Notes: generated from the letters alone by a model not told the origin. 8,944 nucleotides of DNA from CAYGUK01 sp964352985 (GCA_964352985.1 CAYGUK010000139.1:1-8944), one strand, 5' to 3'. Counted from the first letter of the stretch, positions 1 to 6,258 are shown. Made by a program: numbers and translations.

Positions 1-28
1 ATCGTAGCATGAAAAATCCGAAATTTCT

Positions 29-697
29 CTAATTCAGATCCGCGGAATGTGGGGTGTAATGTATTGAAAATATTAATAACACTTGAGCGGTATAGTAAAA
101 TGTTAATCCCCAGACCAAGTTTAATATCCCTGCTGCACAAAATCTATCTCGTGCTACGGATAGATCTGAGAAATAAAATAAAAGTGCACCAATTAAAATC
201 AAATAATTTGTTGTTGTATAAAATGAAGCAATAGCACAAGACAACATAATTGTTATTACCAACATATAAATGATAACAGGGATTTTAAGTTCTCGTTCGA
301 CTTTTGGAATTAACCAACAAGCAATAGCAAAGCTAAATATGAGGCATGGTACAAAGGTAAAATACAAGTAAGTAAAAGAAGATATTTGTATTAAAAAAGC
401 AATAATAAAAAAAACATGGGCAATGAGAAAAGAGATTAAACCCGCAATAAAAAAACGATTGTTATTTTTTAGTAAAAGGATATCACCTACTACGGAAAAA
501 GTTAAAGCGCCCAAAATAATGATACCGTATTTTGAGAGTAACGCATGAGAAATTAATGCTAAAACGAGAAAGCTAATGGAAGCGCTAGGTTTAGCGCTAC
601 AAACTAAGAGGTTCGAGTTGTAATGTTTTGCAAATAATAAGATTGTTAAAGATATAAAAACACTTATCGTAAAAATGTAAACTCCGATCATCTCCAT
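29..697 (-). CDS. yhhN: YhhN/TMEM86-family lysoplasmalogenase, integral membrane
   Basis: The 222-residue product is almost wholly hydrophobic, with about eight membrane segments, which is the usual size and layout of the YhhN family. Family landmarks are visible in order: the KP pair at residues 36-37, the GD pair in VVGDILLL (71-72), the F-x-x-G-x-x-x-F-x-x-A-H pattern around 83-94, the G-x-x-L-F-x-x-SD block with ARDRF at 169-186, and a C-terminal YYTAQ near 201-205. Family members hydrolyse the vinyl-ether bond of lysoplasmalogens in the inner membrane, and an activity of this kind has been described for a Legionella homologue. Substrate use here is inferred. The ATG at 697 is preceded by GGAA about 10 nt upstream, a weak ribosome site. 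Met3 is a less likely start because GGAG would directly abut it. The gene stands alone, divergent from the small secreted protein at 1117. Confidence 0.85.
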   Translation of the reverse strand: MEMIGVYIFTISVFISLTILLFAKHYNSNLLVCSAKPSASISFLVLALISHALLSKYGIIILGALTFSVVGDILLLKNNNRFFIAGLISFLIAHVFFIIAFLIQISSFTYLYFTFVPCLIFSFAIACWLIPKVERELKIPVIIYMLVITIMLSCAIASFYTTTNYLILIGALLFYFSDLSVARDRFCAAGILNLVWGLTFYYTAQVLLIFSIHYTPHSADLN

Positions 698-725
698 AAA
701 AAAACAGTTCCAATATAAAAAACAA

Positions 726-754
726 AATATCCCATAATAATTAAGAGATGTAAA
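726..754 (-). promoter_or_regulatory. candidate sigma70 promoter for yhhN
   Basis: Reading the minus strand, TTTACA (749-754) and GATATT (726-731) are separated by exactly 17 bp, placing a start near 718-720, about 20 nt before the yhhN ATG. The hexamers are only fair matches, and A+T-rich DNA offers many such pairs. Confidence 0.3.
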
Positions 755-982
755 GATTTGTCCAATTAGGAGTAAAGATCATGATATTGTCGCTTCGATG
801 AGCATGTGTGACAACTAATCAGTCTATAAATTATAACATCATATTACTTTTATAGTGAAATGCTGTAGAAAATATCATTTATATATAATCAATAATTTGA
901 AGAATCTCAATTTAAATACTATCCTTAATTTATGTAATATATTCATTATCGATATTGATTCAACAAATCAACCTATTAACTT

Positions 983-1012
983 TTGAAGTGATTCAGAAAA
1001 GATTTTTATATA
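983..1012 (+). promoter_or_regulatory. candidate promoter for the six-cysteine secreted protein
   Basis: TTGAAG (983-988) is followed after 17 bp by TTATAT (1006-1011), or after 18 bp by TATATA. It would start a transcript near 1018-1020 with a leader of roughly 100 nt. The match is fair and the spacing good, but the surroundings are so A+T-rich that chance is a real alternative. Confidence 0.3.
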
Positions 1013-1116
1013 TTTTTGATACTGGAATTTTAGAGGTTTATTATTTTAATTTATTGAATAGAATTACATGCTAGCATTTATAGGCTGCTAACAAGTCGCA
1101 AAGGAGATGCGTATAA

Positions 1117-1422
1117 ATGAAAAAAATATTATGGCCTCTTTTATTATTTCTTACATTTTCGACGAATACTGTCTTGGCAAGTTTTATAGGTGAATTCAGC
1201 ACATGTGAATGGATAACGAAAGGAAGCCTCTCTCAAGGCGGATATTACTACCTTTGCAATAATAATTTTGAACAAGGTGGAGCTTCTGTATGGGCCTCTC
1301 AGGAACAATGCAAAACGAATGTCATTACTACTCCTTATGATTACACTCAATATTTTTGTAAGGCAGGGACTTGGCAATTTAATCAAGCGAATTATCCACC
1401 TTGTTCATGTATTGCTGAATAA
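1117..1422 (+). CDS. small secreted six-cysteine protein, unknown function
   Basis: The 101-residue product starts with a textbook Sec signal peptide: MKK, a hydrophobic core over residues 4-15, and a VLA-type signal peptidase I site after residue 21. The mature part of about 80 residues carries six cysteines (30, 47, 65, 81, 96, 98), the last two as PPCSC near the end. It is rich in Tyr, Trp, Gly and Asn. An even number of cysteines in an exported protein suggests three disulfides and a compact, protease-resistant fold in the periplasm or outside the cell. The start is secure: AAGGAG (1101-1106) lies 10 nt before the ATG. I do not recognise the family. A secreted inhibitor, toxin-like or surface protein would all fit, with no sequence evidence to choose between them. 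It is monocistronic and convergent with the MFS gene. Confidence 0.75.
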   Translation: MKKILWPLLLFLTFSTNTVLASFIGEFSTCEWITKGSLSQGGYYYLCNNNFEQGGASVWASQEQCKTNVITTPYDYTQYFCKAGTWQFNQANYPPCSCIAE

Positions 1423-1449
1423 ATATATTTATAAACCAGTTTTTTTGTG

Positions 1450-1483
1450 TCGTTTCGATAAAAATTAATTAGTATCGAAACGA
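1450..1483. terminator. inverted repeat between convergent genes, probable weak bidirectional terminator
   Basis: An 11-bp perfect stem is formed by TCGTTTCGATA (1450-1460) and TATCGAAACGA (1473-1483) around a 12-nt loop. It lies 27 nt after the stop of the secreted protein and only 2 bp beyond the stop of the MFS gene on the other strand, a typical position for a shared terminator. Neither strand has a proper T-run after the stem; the plus-strand T-run lies before it. Termination may be weak, or the hairpin may mainly protect mRNA ends. Confidence 0.5.
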
Positions 1484-1485
1484 TA

Positions 1486-2853
1486 CTATATATCAATATT
1501 TGCCCCTTTGATAGCTCCCTTAACCTTTGCCATCGATAGCAACAAACTAATGAGACAAACGATCAAGCTCGTACTAAAAATATAATAATATATTGAGATT
1601 AGTTCATGCAGTTTAAAAAATTCCAAGATAAATTGGCAAACACAAACTGCAATTAATCCGCCGATTAAGCTCATCATGTAAAACATACCACTTGCTGAAC
1701 CTTTATTTTTTTCATCTACCTGTGCCATGCTCATGGTTAAAGAGGCGGGCGAAACTTTCGCAAAAGCAATGCCAAATATAACTAAAAACAAGCTAATAAA
1801 AAGCATATTCTTATTCGTCATAAATAACATGATTAATCCAAGAGAAATAACATAGCAAATAACGCCTAGTTGAAACACGCTTGATGCATTTTTTTTAGTT
1901 ATGAATTTACTAATAATGGGCGAAAAAATTGCAATCACCAACATCATTGGCAAAAAAAGTAAACCATTGTTCATAGCCTTTAAGTGTAAATAATTTGCTA
2001 AATAGAGTGGGATAACAAACAATAAGATATAAAAAGGCATGACTGATAACAATCGCAAAAAACATGCAAGAATAAATTGTTTGTTTTTTAAAATTTCATT
2101 GGGAATAATTGGATAGGTTACCGAATTTTGGCGACGTAAAAAAAGGGTGATACAAAGCATACTGGCAATTAAGCAAAGGGCAGATATAATGTGCCAATTT
2201 TTAAGCGGAAATTGATTTATTCCAAATGCCAATAAACCTAGGCAAAACATAATTAAAAAAACACCTAATAAGTCAATTTTCTGATGTGTATTTGTTTTAA
2301 TATTCGGAATAAATATAATAAATAAAATTGAAACAATTAAACAAACCGGTGCCGTTGATATAAATAACCAACGCCAACTTAAATATTCTACAAAAAAACC
2401 CCCGATTAATGGACCAATTGCCAAAGACAATCCCACTAAGCCTGATATCAAACCAATTGCGAGATGTTGTTTATCTCGCGGTGATTGATTTAATATTATC
2501 GCCGCAGTACAAGGCCAAATACAGGCTGCACCCAGGCCCTGAATCGCTCGTGAAAGAAATAAAATCCAGGCGGTATTAGTCAAGCCAGCGCTGAGACAAG
2601 TAATGCCAAAAATAATTAAACCCAGTGATAATATTCGGCGATGACCAAAACGATCACCTAGTTTACCTGCAATAATAATAAATCCCGCAAAAGAAATTAA
2701 ATATAAATTAACAATCCAAGCAATTTGCGATTTAGGAATGTAAAGCGCATGTTGAATAGGTTGTAAAACGATATAAACTGAGGTGACTTCAATATTCATG
2801 ATTAGCATTGAAATCGCAGAAAGGACCATCAGTAATATAAATTTATTTTTCAT
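1486..2853 (-). CDS. DHA2-family MFS multidrug exporter (EmrB/QacA-like)
   Basis: The 455-residue membrane protein has many hydrophobic helices, consistent with the 14-helix DHA2 class of proton-driven drug exporters. Motif A is seen as GKLGDRFGHRR (63-73), motif B as SRAIQGLGAA (101-110) and the antiporter motif C as GLSLAIGPLIGGFF (141-154), followed by the WRW (160-162) common in this class. The acidic residue usually seen as Asp in the first helix (pattern LDxTIVNVALP) is Glu22 here, in NIEVTSVYIVLQPI. The start is supported by GGAG 6 nt upstream (plus 2860-2863). No periplasmic adaptor (EmrA/HlyD type) or outer-membrane partner lies nearby, so it probably acts alone or with proteins encoded elsewhere. 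The divergent LysR gene is its likely regulator. The substrate cannot be read from sequence; dyes, antibiotics or host antimicrobials are all possible. Confidence 0.9.
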   Translation of the reverse strand: MKNKFILLMVLSAISMLIMNIEVTSVYIVLQPIQHALYIPKSQIAWIVNLYLISFAGFIIIAGKLGDRFGHRRILSLGLIIFGITCLSAGLTNTAWILFLSRAIQGLGAACIWPCTAAIILNQSPRDKQHLAIGLISGLVGLSLAIGPLIGGFFVEYLSWRWLFISTAPVCLIVSILFIIFIPNIKTNTHQKIDLLGVFLIMFCLGLLAFGINQFPLKNWHIISALCLIASMLCITLFLRRQNSVTYPIIPNEILKNKQFILACFLRLLSVMPFYILLFVIPLYLANYLHLKAMNNGLLFLPMMLVIAIFSPIISKFITKKNASSVFQLGVICYVISLGLIMLFMTNKNMLFISLFLVIFGIAFAKVSPASLTMSMAQVDEKNKGSASGMFYMMSLIGGLIAVCVCQFILEFFKLHELISIYYYIFSTSLIVCLISLLLSMAKVKGAIKGANIDI

Positions 2854-2884
2854 TGTTGCTCCAAAATTAGAAGATTATGATATA

Positions 2885-2903
2885 TTAATTGATAACCAAT
2901 TAA
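2885..2903. promoter_or_regulatory. palindrome in the MFS-lysR intergenic region
   Basis: TTAATTG (2885-2891) and CAATTAA (2897-2903) form perfect 7-bp arms around a 5-bp spacer. It lies between the exporter start and the shared -10 element, a position suited to a regulator site on the exporter leader. It is A+T-only apart from one pair, so it could be chance. Confidence 0.35.
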
Positions 2904-2911
2904 ATTATAAT
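2904..2911. promoter_or_regulatory. overlapping -10 boxes of the divergent MFS and lysR promoters
   Basis: The octamer ATTATAAT reads as TATAAT on both strands (plus 2906-2911, minus 2904-2909), so one site could serve as -10 for both genes. Neither strand has a good -35 at 17 bp, as is common for promoters that need an activator such as a LysR protein. Confidence 0.4.
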
Positions 2912-2942
2912 ATGTTAGTTTGTTAACATATTGGTAACATAT
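2909..2942. promoter_or_regulatory. candidate LysR operator: 9-bp palindrome plus a third half-site
   Basis: AATATGTTA (2909-2917) and TAACATATT (2924-2932) are perfect inverted arms around a 6-bp spacer. The half-site TAACATAT recurs at 2935-2942, exactly 11 bp (one helical turn) after the second arm, giving three half-sites on one face of the helix. The array covers the predicted start of the lysR transcript and lies upstream of the -10 of the exporter, which fits autorepression plus control of the exporter. It is not a textbook T-N11-A box. LysR binding is inferred from position. Confidence 0.5.
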
Positions 2943-2953
2943 AGGAATTAATC

Positions 2954-3838
2954 ATGAATCGTCATCAATCAATTAAAAGCTTTATGGCTATAGTGGAAGA
3001 GGGCAGCTTTATCAAAGCCGCGCAAAAACATTACTGCAGCTCACCTAAGATTAGTAAAGATATTAATTGGTTGGAAGATGAGCTACAAATTAAGTTGTTT
3101 GTCAGAACCACACGCAAAGTGAGCTTAACAGATGCTGGTCTTCAGTTTTATGATTATGTTAAACAGTCAGAAACAGACTATCAGGAAATTAAAAAACAAT
3201 TAGGTTTACACAAAGATGAGATCGCGGGCCAAATTACGATTAGCACGCCGTTATCATTTTATGAAGGATGTTTAATGGACATTTTTAATGAATTTACAAA
3301 ACGCTATCCTAATGTTACTTTAAACTTGCAATTAACGTCACGTTTTGTTGATTTAATCACTGAAAATGTAGATTTAGCGCTTAGAGTTTATCATCCTAGT
3401 AATGTTGTTTATCATGTCACAGAATTATGTAAAGCCCAACGTGGATTTTTTGCCTCAAAAAAATATCTAAAAAAATATGGAACACCTAAGCACCCCGATG
3501 AACTGATTAATCATTATTGTTTAGAGCACAGTGAAGTGTTTCAAAAAGATTATTGGCAACTAAAAGGTAATCAAACGACAAAAATAAATGCGCGTATGCG
3601 CTGTAACTCTGTTCGAGGGTTGATTGCTGCTGCACTTGATGATTTAGGGATTATTCATTTTTCGAAATTTCATGTTCGACAAGAATTGGCTTCAGGGCAA
3701 CTTGTCGAAATTTTAAAAGATTTTATTCCAGATCCTTTTAGCGTTTATGTCTGTTCATTAAAAAAAGAAAATCTCTCTAAAAAAACAACGTGTTTAATTG
3801 ACTTTATCAAAGATAATTTTGATAAAACTGAACTTTAA
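2954..3838 (+). CDS. LysR-family transcriptional regulator, divergent from the MFS exporter
   Basis: The 294-residue length is standard for the family. The N-terminal winged helix-turn-helix shows the usual signature: FMAIVEEGSFIKAAQ (10-24), SSPKISKDINWLEDEL (29-44), then LFVRTTRKVSLTDAG (48-62). A linker helix runs to about residue 85, and from about 92 (GQITISTPLSF) the periplasmic-binding-protein-like effector domain follows. The RTTR-x-V-x-LT form and the effector-domain start resemble the DmlR/CrgA/AaeR group. AGGAA (2943-2947) lies 6 nt before the ATG. It very likely controls its own gene and the exporter at 1486-2853, probably in response to a compound that the pump removes. That ligand is unknown. 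The stop codon lies in the loop of a small hairpin (3829-3846). Confidence 0.9.
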   Translation: MNRHQSIKSFMAIVEEGSFIKAAQKHYCSSPKISKDINWLEDELQIKLFVRTTRKVSLTDAGLQFYDYVKQSETDYQEIKKQLGLHKDEIAGQITISTPLSFYEGCLMDIFNEFTKRYPNVTLNLQLTSRFVDLITENVDLALRVYHPSNVVYHVTELCKAQRGFFASKKYLKKYGTPKHPDELINHYCLEHSEVFQKDYWQLKGNQTTKINARMRCNSVRGLIAAALDDLGIIHFSKFHVRQELASGQLVEILKDFIPDPFSVYVCSLKKENLSKKTTCLIDFIKDNFDKTEL

Positions 3839-3846
3839 TAAGTTCA
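3829..3846 (-). terminator. small hairpin at the lysR stop, possible terminator for the opposing lysR
   Basis: TGAACTT (3829-3835) and AAGTTCA (3840-3846) pair perfectly around a TAAT tetraloop that contains the stop codon of the plus-strand LysR gene. On the minus strand the stem is followed by CAGTTTTATC, a modest U-tract, so it could end the transcript of the LysR gene at 3992-4870 about 145 nt after its stop. On the plus strand no T-run follows. Confidence 0.35.
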
Positions 3847-3991
3847 CAGATAAGAAAAATCTTGAGAGTAATAATATTGTGATTTATAAAAAATAATAAA
3901 TAAATTTCTAACAATAAAAGGGACATGGCCATTAAATTTGTCATCATGTGATCCTTGACCGCCGAATAAGCTAGTAACTGGTAAAATAATT
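3844..3991 (-). pseudogene. possible remnant of a decayed gene between the two lysR genes
   Basis: The minus strand stays open through this gap, in a frame that enters the 3' end of the LysR gene (open from an ATG at 4032). It encodes the protein-like segment VTSLFGGQGSHDDKFNGHVP followed by FIVRN. The stretch around 3920-3980 is visibly richer in G+C than the flanking spacers, as coding DNA would be. The pattern G-x-x-H-D-D-K-F with a following VPFIV loosely recalls C-terminal parts of alkaline-phosphatase or nucleotide-pyrophosphatase superfamily enzymes, but this is a resemblance from memory only. With no start signal of its own it is more likely a leftover tail than a working gene, and it may simply be spacer. 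Confidence 0.2.
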
Positions 3992-4870
3992 CTAATTTTT
4001 ATAATCCGTGATTTGGCATAAAAAATCAACAAATAATTTTACTCGTGTTGGTTGATATTTTTTCTTGGGATAATACAGATTAAGTTGATTTTTTTTTGAT
4101 TTGTAATTTTCCATAATATGTTTTAATTTACCTTGCCGACAAAAATGTTCAGCGAAAATATTAGGCGCATAAAAAATCCCATGTCCCATAACCGCCATCA
4201 CATACATTGCTTGGCCAATATTAGTCTGCAAATGACTGGTAGGAAAGTAGTTTTCACCATTTGGCTCCCACGGAGTATCCACATATGTAATGCACTTATG
4301 TTCGGATAGATCCTTAGGAGACGCTAATGGTTTTTTTATTTTTTTAAGATAACTGGGTGCAGCGTAGAGACAATAATGAAAAGAGAGGATTTTTCTAACG
4401 ACGATATCACTGGTACTTAGTAGATGTTTTTCTAAGCCAAGAAAACAATCTAAATCACTTTCAAGTAAATGTATACTATTTGTTCCCATACGGGCTTCTA
4501 ATTTTATGTCAGGATAAGATGTCATAAATTCTCCTAACCATTCACAAATCGGGTTATAACTTAATACATTTGATTGACTACCTAACACAATCGTACCTTG
4601 AGGTGTGTTATCTAAATCTTGAATAGAATTATTAATATTATGAAAATCATCAAGAAAGGATTTTATTTTACTATATAATTGTTTTCCATTTTCGGTGAGT
4701 GTGACTTGGCGGGTACTTCGGACAAATAAATTAATGGATAATTGAGTTTCTAACCATTGAATATGTTTGGTCACAATAGCTGGATTTAAATTTAGTGCTC
4801 GTGATGCTTTGCTAAAACTATTGAGTTCAGCAACTTTTGCAAATGAAATATAAACAGTGATCCAATCCAT
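3992..4870 (-). CDS. second LysR-family transcriptional regulator
   Basis: The 292-residue product has the winged helix-turn-helix at the N-terminus: SFAKVAELNSFSKASRALNL (9-28), IVTKHIQWLETQL (32-44), LFVRSTRQVTLTENG (48-62). An effector-binding domain starts at about residue 92 (GTIVLGSQSNV). It belongs to the same DmlR/CrgA-like group as the LysR gene facing it, but the effector domains differ strongly, so the two should not sense the same ligand. Ribosome binding looks weak (AGGA about 10 nt before the ATG). A possible promoter on the minus strand is TTTACA (4922-4927), 17 bp, CAATAT (4899-4904). An 8-bp inverted repeat, TTAACTTT (4942-4949) and AAAGTTAA (4965-4972), lies just upstream of that promoter and could be its autoregulatory site. 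No divergent target gene is present, since the upstream 723 bp lacks a clear ORF, so its regulon is unknown. Confidence 0.9.
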   Translation of the reverse strand: MDWITVYISFAKVAELNSFSKASRALNLNPAIVTKHIQWLETQLSINLFVRSTRQVTLTENGKQLYSKIKSFLDDFHNINNSIQDLDNTPQGTIVLGSQSNVLSYNPICEWLGEFMTSYPDIKLEARMGTNSIHLLESDLDCFLGLEKHLLSTSDIVVRKILSFHYCLYAAPSYLKKIKKPLASPKDLSEHKCITYVDTPWEPNGENYFPTSHLQTNIGQAMYVMAVMGHGIFYAPNIFAEHFCRQGKLKHIMENYKSKKNQLNLYYPKKKYQPTRVKLFVDFLCQITDYKN

Positions 4871-5006
4871 TATTTAAAAATCCTAAATAATTAACTCAAT
4901 ATTGTCATATTCACTATATATTGTAAATGGTTTAAAAATCGTTAACTTTCAAAACAACAGTTAAAAAGTTAAAGGATAAAGCCTTCTGATTATCATTGTT
5001 TATATT

Positions 5007-5046
5007 TAGTAAATAATGTCTTTACAATTTAAGGTATTATTTACTA
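5007..5046. repeat. 11-bp perfect inverted repeat
   Basis: TAGTAAATAAT (5007-5017) and ATTATTTACTA (5036-5046) are perfect inverted arms around an 18-bp spacer; a further G-T pair would extend the stem in RNA. The centres of the arms are 29 bp apart, close to three helical turns, which would suit two protein sites on one DNA face. No gene starts immediately beside it. Confidence 0.5.
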
Positions 5047-5104
5047 GTAGAAATTGGGGTAAAATTATCACATGTAATAAATTAAGGAAATATAAGTATA
5101 AGTC

Positions 5105-5143
5105 ATGGGCACGCTAAAAATCCAACTGACAGAAGATGTATAG
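5105..5143 (+). CDS. 12-codon ORF ahead of an orphan terminator, doubtful
   Basis: An ATG at 5105 opens a 12-residue peptide, MGTLKIQLTEDV, closed by TAG, with AAGGA about 15 nt upstream, too far for a good ribosome site. The peptide reads like the first strand of a small ribbon-helix-helix type protein, but that is only an impression. It could be a leader peptide, a gene remnant or chance. It is recorded because a strong terminator follows 60 nt later on the same strand. Confidence 0.15.
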   Translation: MGTLKIQLTEDV

Positions 5144-5203
5144 TAAGAGTGTCTAACTAAGAAATAAAAGTAACAATAATAATATAATAATAACAAAACT
5201 ATC

Positions 5204-5233
5204 GGATCGCTACTGGGAGGCGATCCTGTTTTT
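5204..5233 (+). terminator. strong Rho-independent terminator with no recognised gene before it
   Basis: GGATCGC (5204-5210) and GCGATCC (5220-5226) form a G+C-rich 7-bp stem around the loop TACTGGGAG, followed by TGTTTTTCTG. The stem is conspicuous in DNA this A+T-rich. Reading the minus strand it is followed by GATAGTTTTG, so it may work in both directions. No protein gene ends here on either strand, which suggests that an untranslated transcript ends at this point or that a gene has been lost. Confidence 0.7.
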
Positions 5234-5511
5234 CTGCCTAATTTTGTCAAATACAAATAGAGTGTAAATTACAGTACTCCCCGCAAATTTTATCTCTTTG
5301 TAAACGCTTTATTTTCAGCATATTTCAATTATGTTTTCTATCTGTAATATTTCAGAAACATTCGAAATGTCTTATCTCTAATTCAATTAGATATAAACTA
5401 AATATTACAACAAATTGCAATATATAAAATCTCAAAATTAATTTTCTATTATTTTACATTTCAAAAAACCGCTAACGTAATTTCACGGAATGGTTAATGC
5501 GAGTGATAGGT

Positions 5512-5553
5512 TATAACATAGCACCACATTAGCTGCTACACAATATCAGCTAA
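5512..5553 (+). promoter_or_regulatory. possible -10 box and 5' leader stem-loop of the secreted protein gene
   Basis: TATAAC (5512-5517) could be a -10 box, though no good -35 is seen at the right distance. It would start transcription near 5524. Directly after this lies a perfect 7-bp hairpin, TTAGCTG (5529-5535) and CAGCTAA (5547-5553) with an 11-nt loop, ending 40 nt before the ATG. A stem-loop at the very 5' end of an mRNA commonly slows its decay. That role is inferred. Confidence 0.35.
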
Positions 5554-5593
5554 AAAGATTGAAAATATTATTACTAACTAAATAGAGGTCCTC

Positions 5594-6109
5594 ATGAAAA
5601 AATTAACTGTTATTAGCTCATTGGTTTTAGCTTTAGGTTTCAGTGTTGCAACATCAACAGCATTAGCTGCAACTAATTCACATAAAGCAGGAACAACACA
5701 ACCTTATCTTTATGTTTATTCAATTCCTGGTGCCGGTGGTGCTGCAGGCCAAGTAACTGCAACATTAAAAAGTTATACCGATGGCAGTGGTAGTACAGTT
5801 GGTTTACCTGGTGGCTTACCTTATAATGGTTCAGCACCTATTATTGTGCAAAATGGTAAAGATTCTGGCCCCGTTTCTGCTGAATTAACATATGATGTTC
5901 ATTTAGGAACTGTTGCCTCTTCAGAATGCACTGTGCAAGTAGATTCACCAAATATTGGTTTACCTGCAGCAGCGCCTAATGGCCAAGCAAAAATAATTAA
6001 AGACAGCGGTGGCCAAGGCTTGTGCGGCATTTTATTTAATCCTGTAGAAGCATTAAATTCAGAAGATGGCGACCAAGTTATTAACTTAAATTGGAAAATG
6101 GCTCTTTAA
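5594..6109 (+). CDS. secreted Gly/Ala-rich protein with two cysteines, unknown function
   Basis: The 171-residue product has a clear Sec signal peptide: MKK, a hydrophobic stretch over 5-18, and cleavage after STALA at residue 25. The mature part of about 146 residues is rich in Gly, Ala, Ser, Thr and Val, with turn-rich segments such as IPGAGGAAGQ (44-53) and GLPGGLPYNG (70-79). It has only two cysteines (112 and 144), a likely disulfide, and ends in the strand-like VINLNWKMAL. No membrane anchor or lipobox is seen, so a soluble periplasmic or extracellular beta-rich protein is likely. GAGG 5 nt before the ATG supports the start. The long leader with a stem-loop, the strong terminator and the compact, biased composition suggest a well-expressed single gene. 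I do not recognise the family. Surface, matrix or pilin-like subunits are possible but unproven. Confidence 0.8.
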   Translation: MKKLTVISSLVLALGFSVATSTALAATNSHKAGTTQPYLYVYSIPGAGGAAGQVTATLKSYTDGSGSTVGLPGGLPYNGSAPIIVQNGKDSGPVSAELTYDVHLGTVASSECTVQVDSPNIGLPAAAPNGQAKIIKDSGGQGLCGILFNPVEALNSEDGDQVINLNWKMAL

Positions 6110-6135
6110 TCAATCATTGATGAGATTAACTGAAA

Positions 6136-6176
6136 AAATAAATACCGCAATGATGAATGAATTGCGGTATTTATTT
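6136..6176. terminator. strong bidirectional terminator shared by the secreted protein and SDR genes
   Basis: A perfect 16-bp stem runs between 6136-6151 and 6161-6176, with core TACCGCAAT/ATTGCGGTA and a 9-nt loop. The A-run on the left and T-run on the right give a U-rich tail on both strands. It lies 26 nt past the stop of the plus-strand gene and about 80 nt past the stop of the minus-strand SDR gene. Confidence 0.85.
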
Positions 6177-6258
6177 AATTTCGGTAATTATTTATTAGTA
6201 CAAAATAGTGTGAATTCATCTTGTAAATATTTATTAATCCAGTCATTTAAGGTTAATT

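Larger units (their letters stand above)
698..1116. other. 419-bp divergent intergenic region
   Basis: No convincing ORF was found. Besides candidate promoters for both flanking genes it holds a TATCGATA palindrome at about 947-954, close to a second small palindrome: TTGATT (955-960) and AATCAA (966-971) around a 5-bp spacer. A 5-bp TAGCA/TGCTA pair (1072-1076 and 1086-1090) lies just before the ribosome site of the next gene. No terminator or RNA gene was recognised. Confidence 0.5.
4871..5593. other. 723-bp non-coding gap with hairpins
   Basis: No convincing protein gene lies here on either strand. In order it holds the probable control region of the minus-strand LysR gene, an 11-bp inverted repeat (5007-5046), a 12-codon ORF (5105-5143), an A/T-rich run built of AAT/ATA triplets (5171-5192), a strong orphan terminator (5204-5233), a 15-bp palindrome (TCTAATT, C, AATTAGA at 5377-5391), and the leader of the secreted protein at 5594. 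It could be the site of a small RNA or of a deleted gene. Confidence 0.5.

Noticed and set aside
49..234. 61-residue plus-strand ORF at the left edge
   Set aside because: It is antisense to the well-supported YhhN gene and has no protein-like features.
1144..1386. 80-residue minus-strand ORF opposite the six-cysteine protein
   Set aside because: It lies wholly inside a gene with a signal peptide and a strong ribosome site, has no start signal of its own and reads as an antisense shadow.
1268..1468. 66-residue plus-strand ORF overlapping the six-cysteine protein
   Set aside because: It is in another frame within and past that gene, without a ribosome site, and runs through the intergenic hairpin.
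5171..5192. Microsatellite or phase-variation tract (AAT/ATA run)
   Set aside because: The triplets are imperfect and not inside a promoter or coding region that could be switched.
5068..5256. 62-residue minus-strand ORF in the large gap
   Set aside because: It runs through the orphan terminator and an AAT/ATA-rich run that yields LLLLYYYC-type low-complexity sequence, with no ribosome site.
5585..5593. GAGG-T-CCTC palindrome over the ribosome site of the secreted protein gene, as a hairpin hiding the site
   Set aside because: A one-base loop cannot form in RNA, and the DNA palindrome of nine bases is easily chance.
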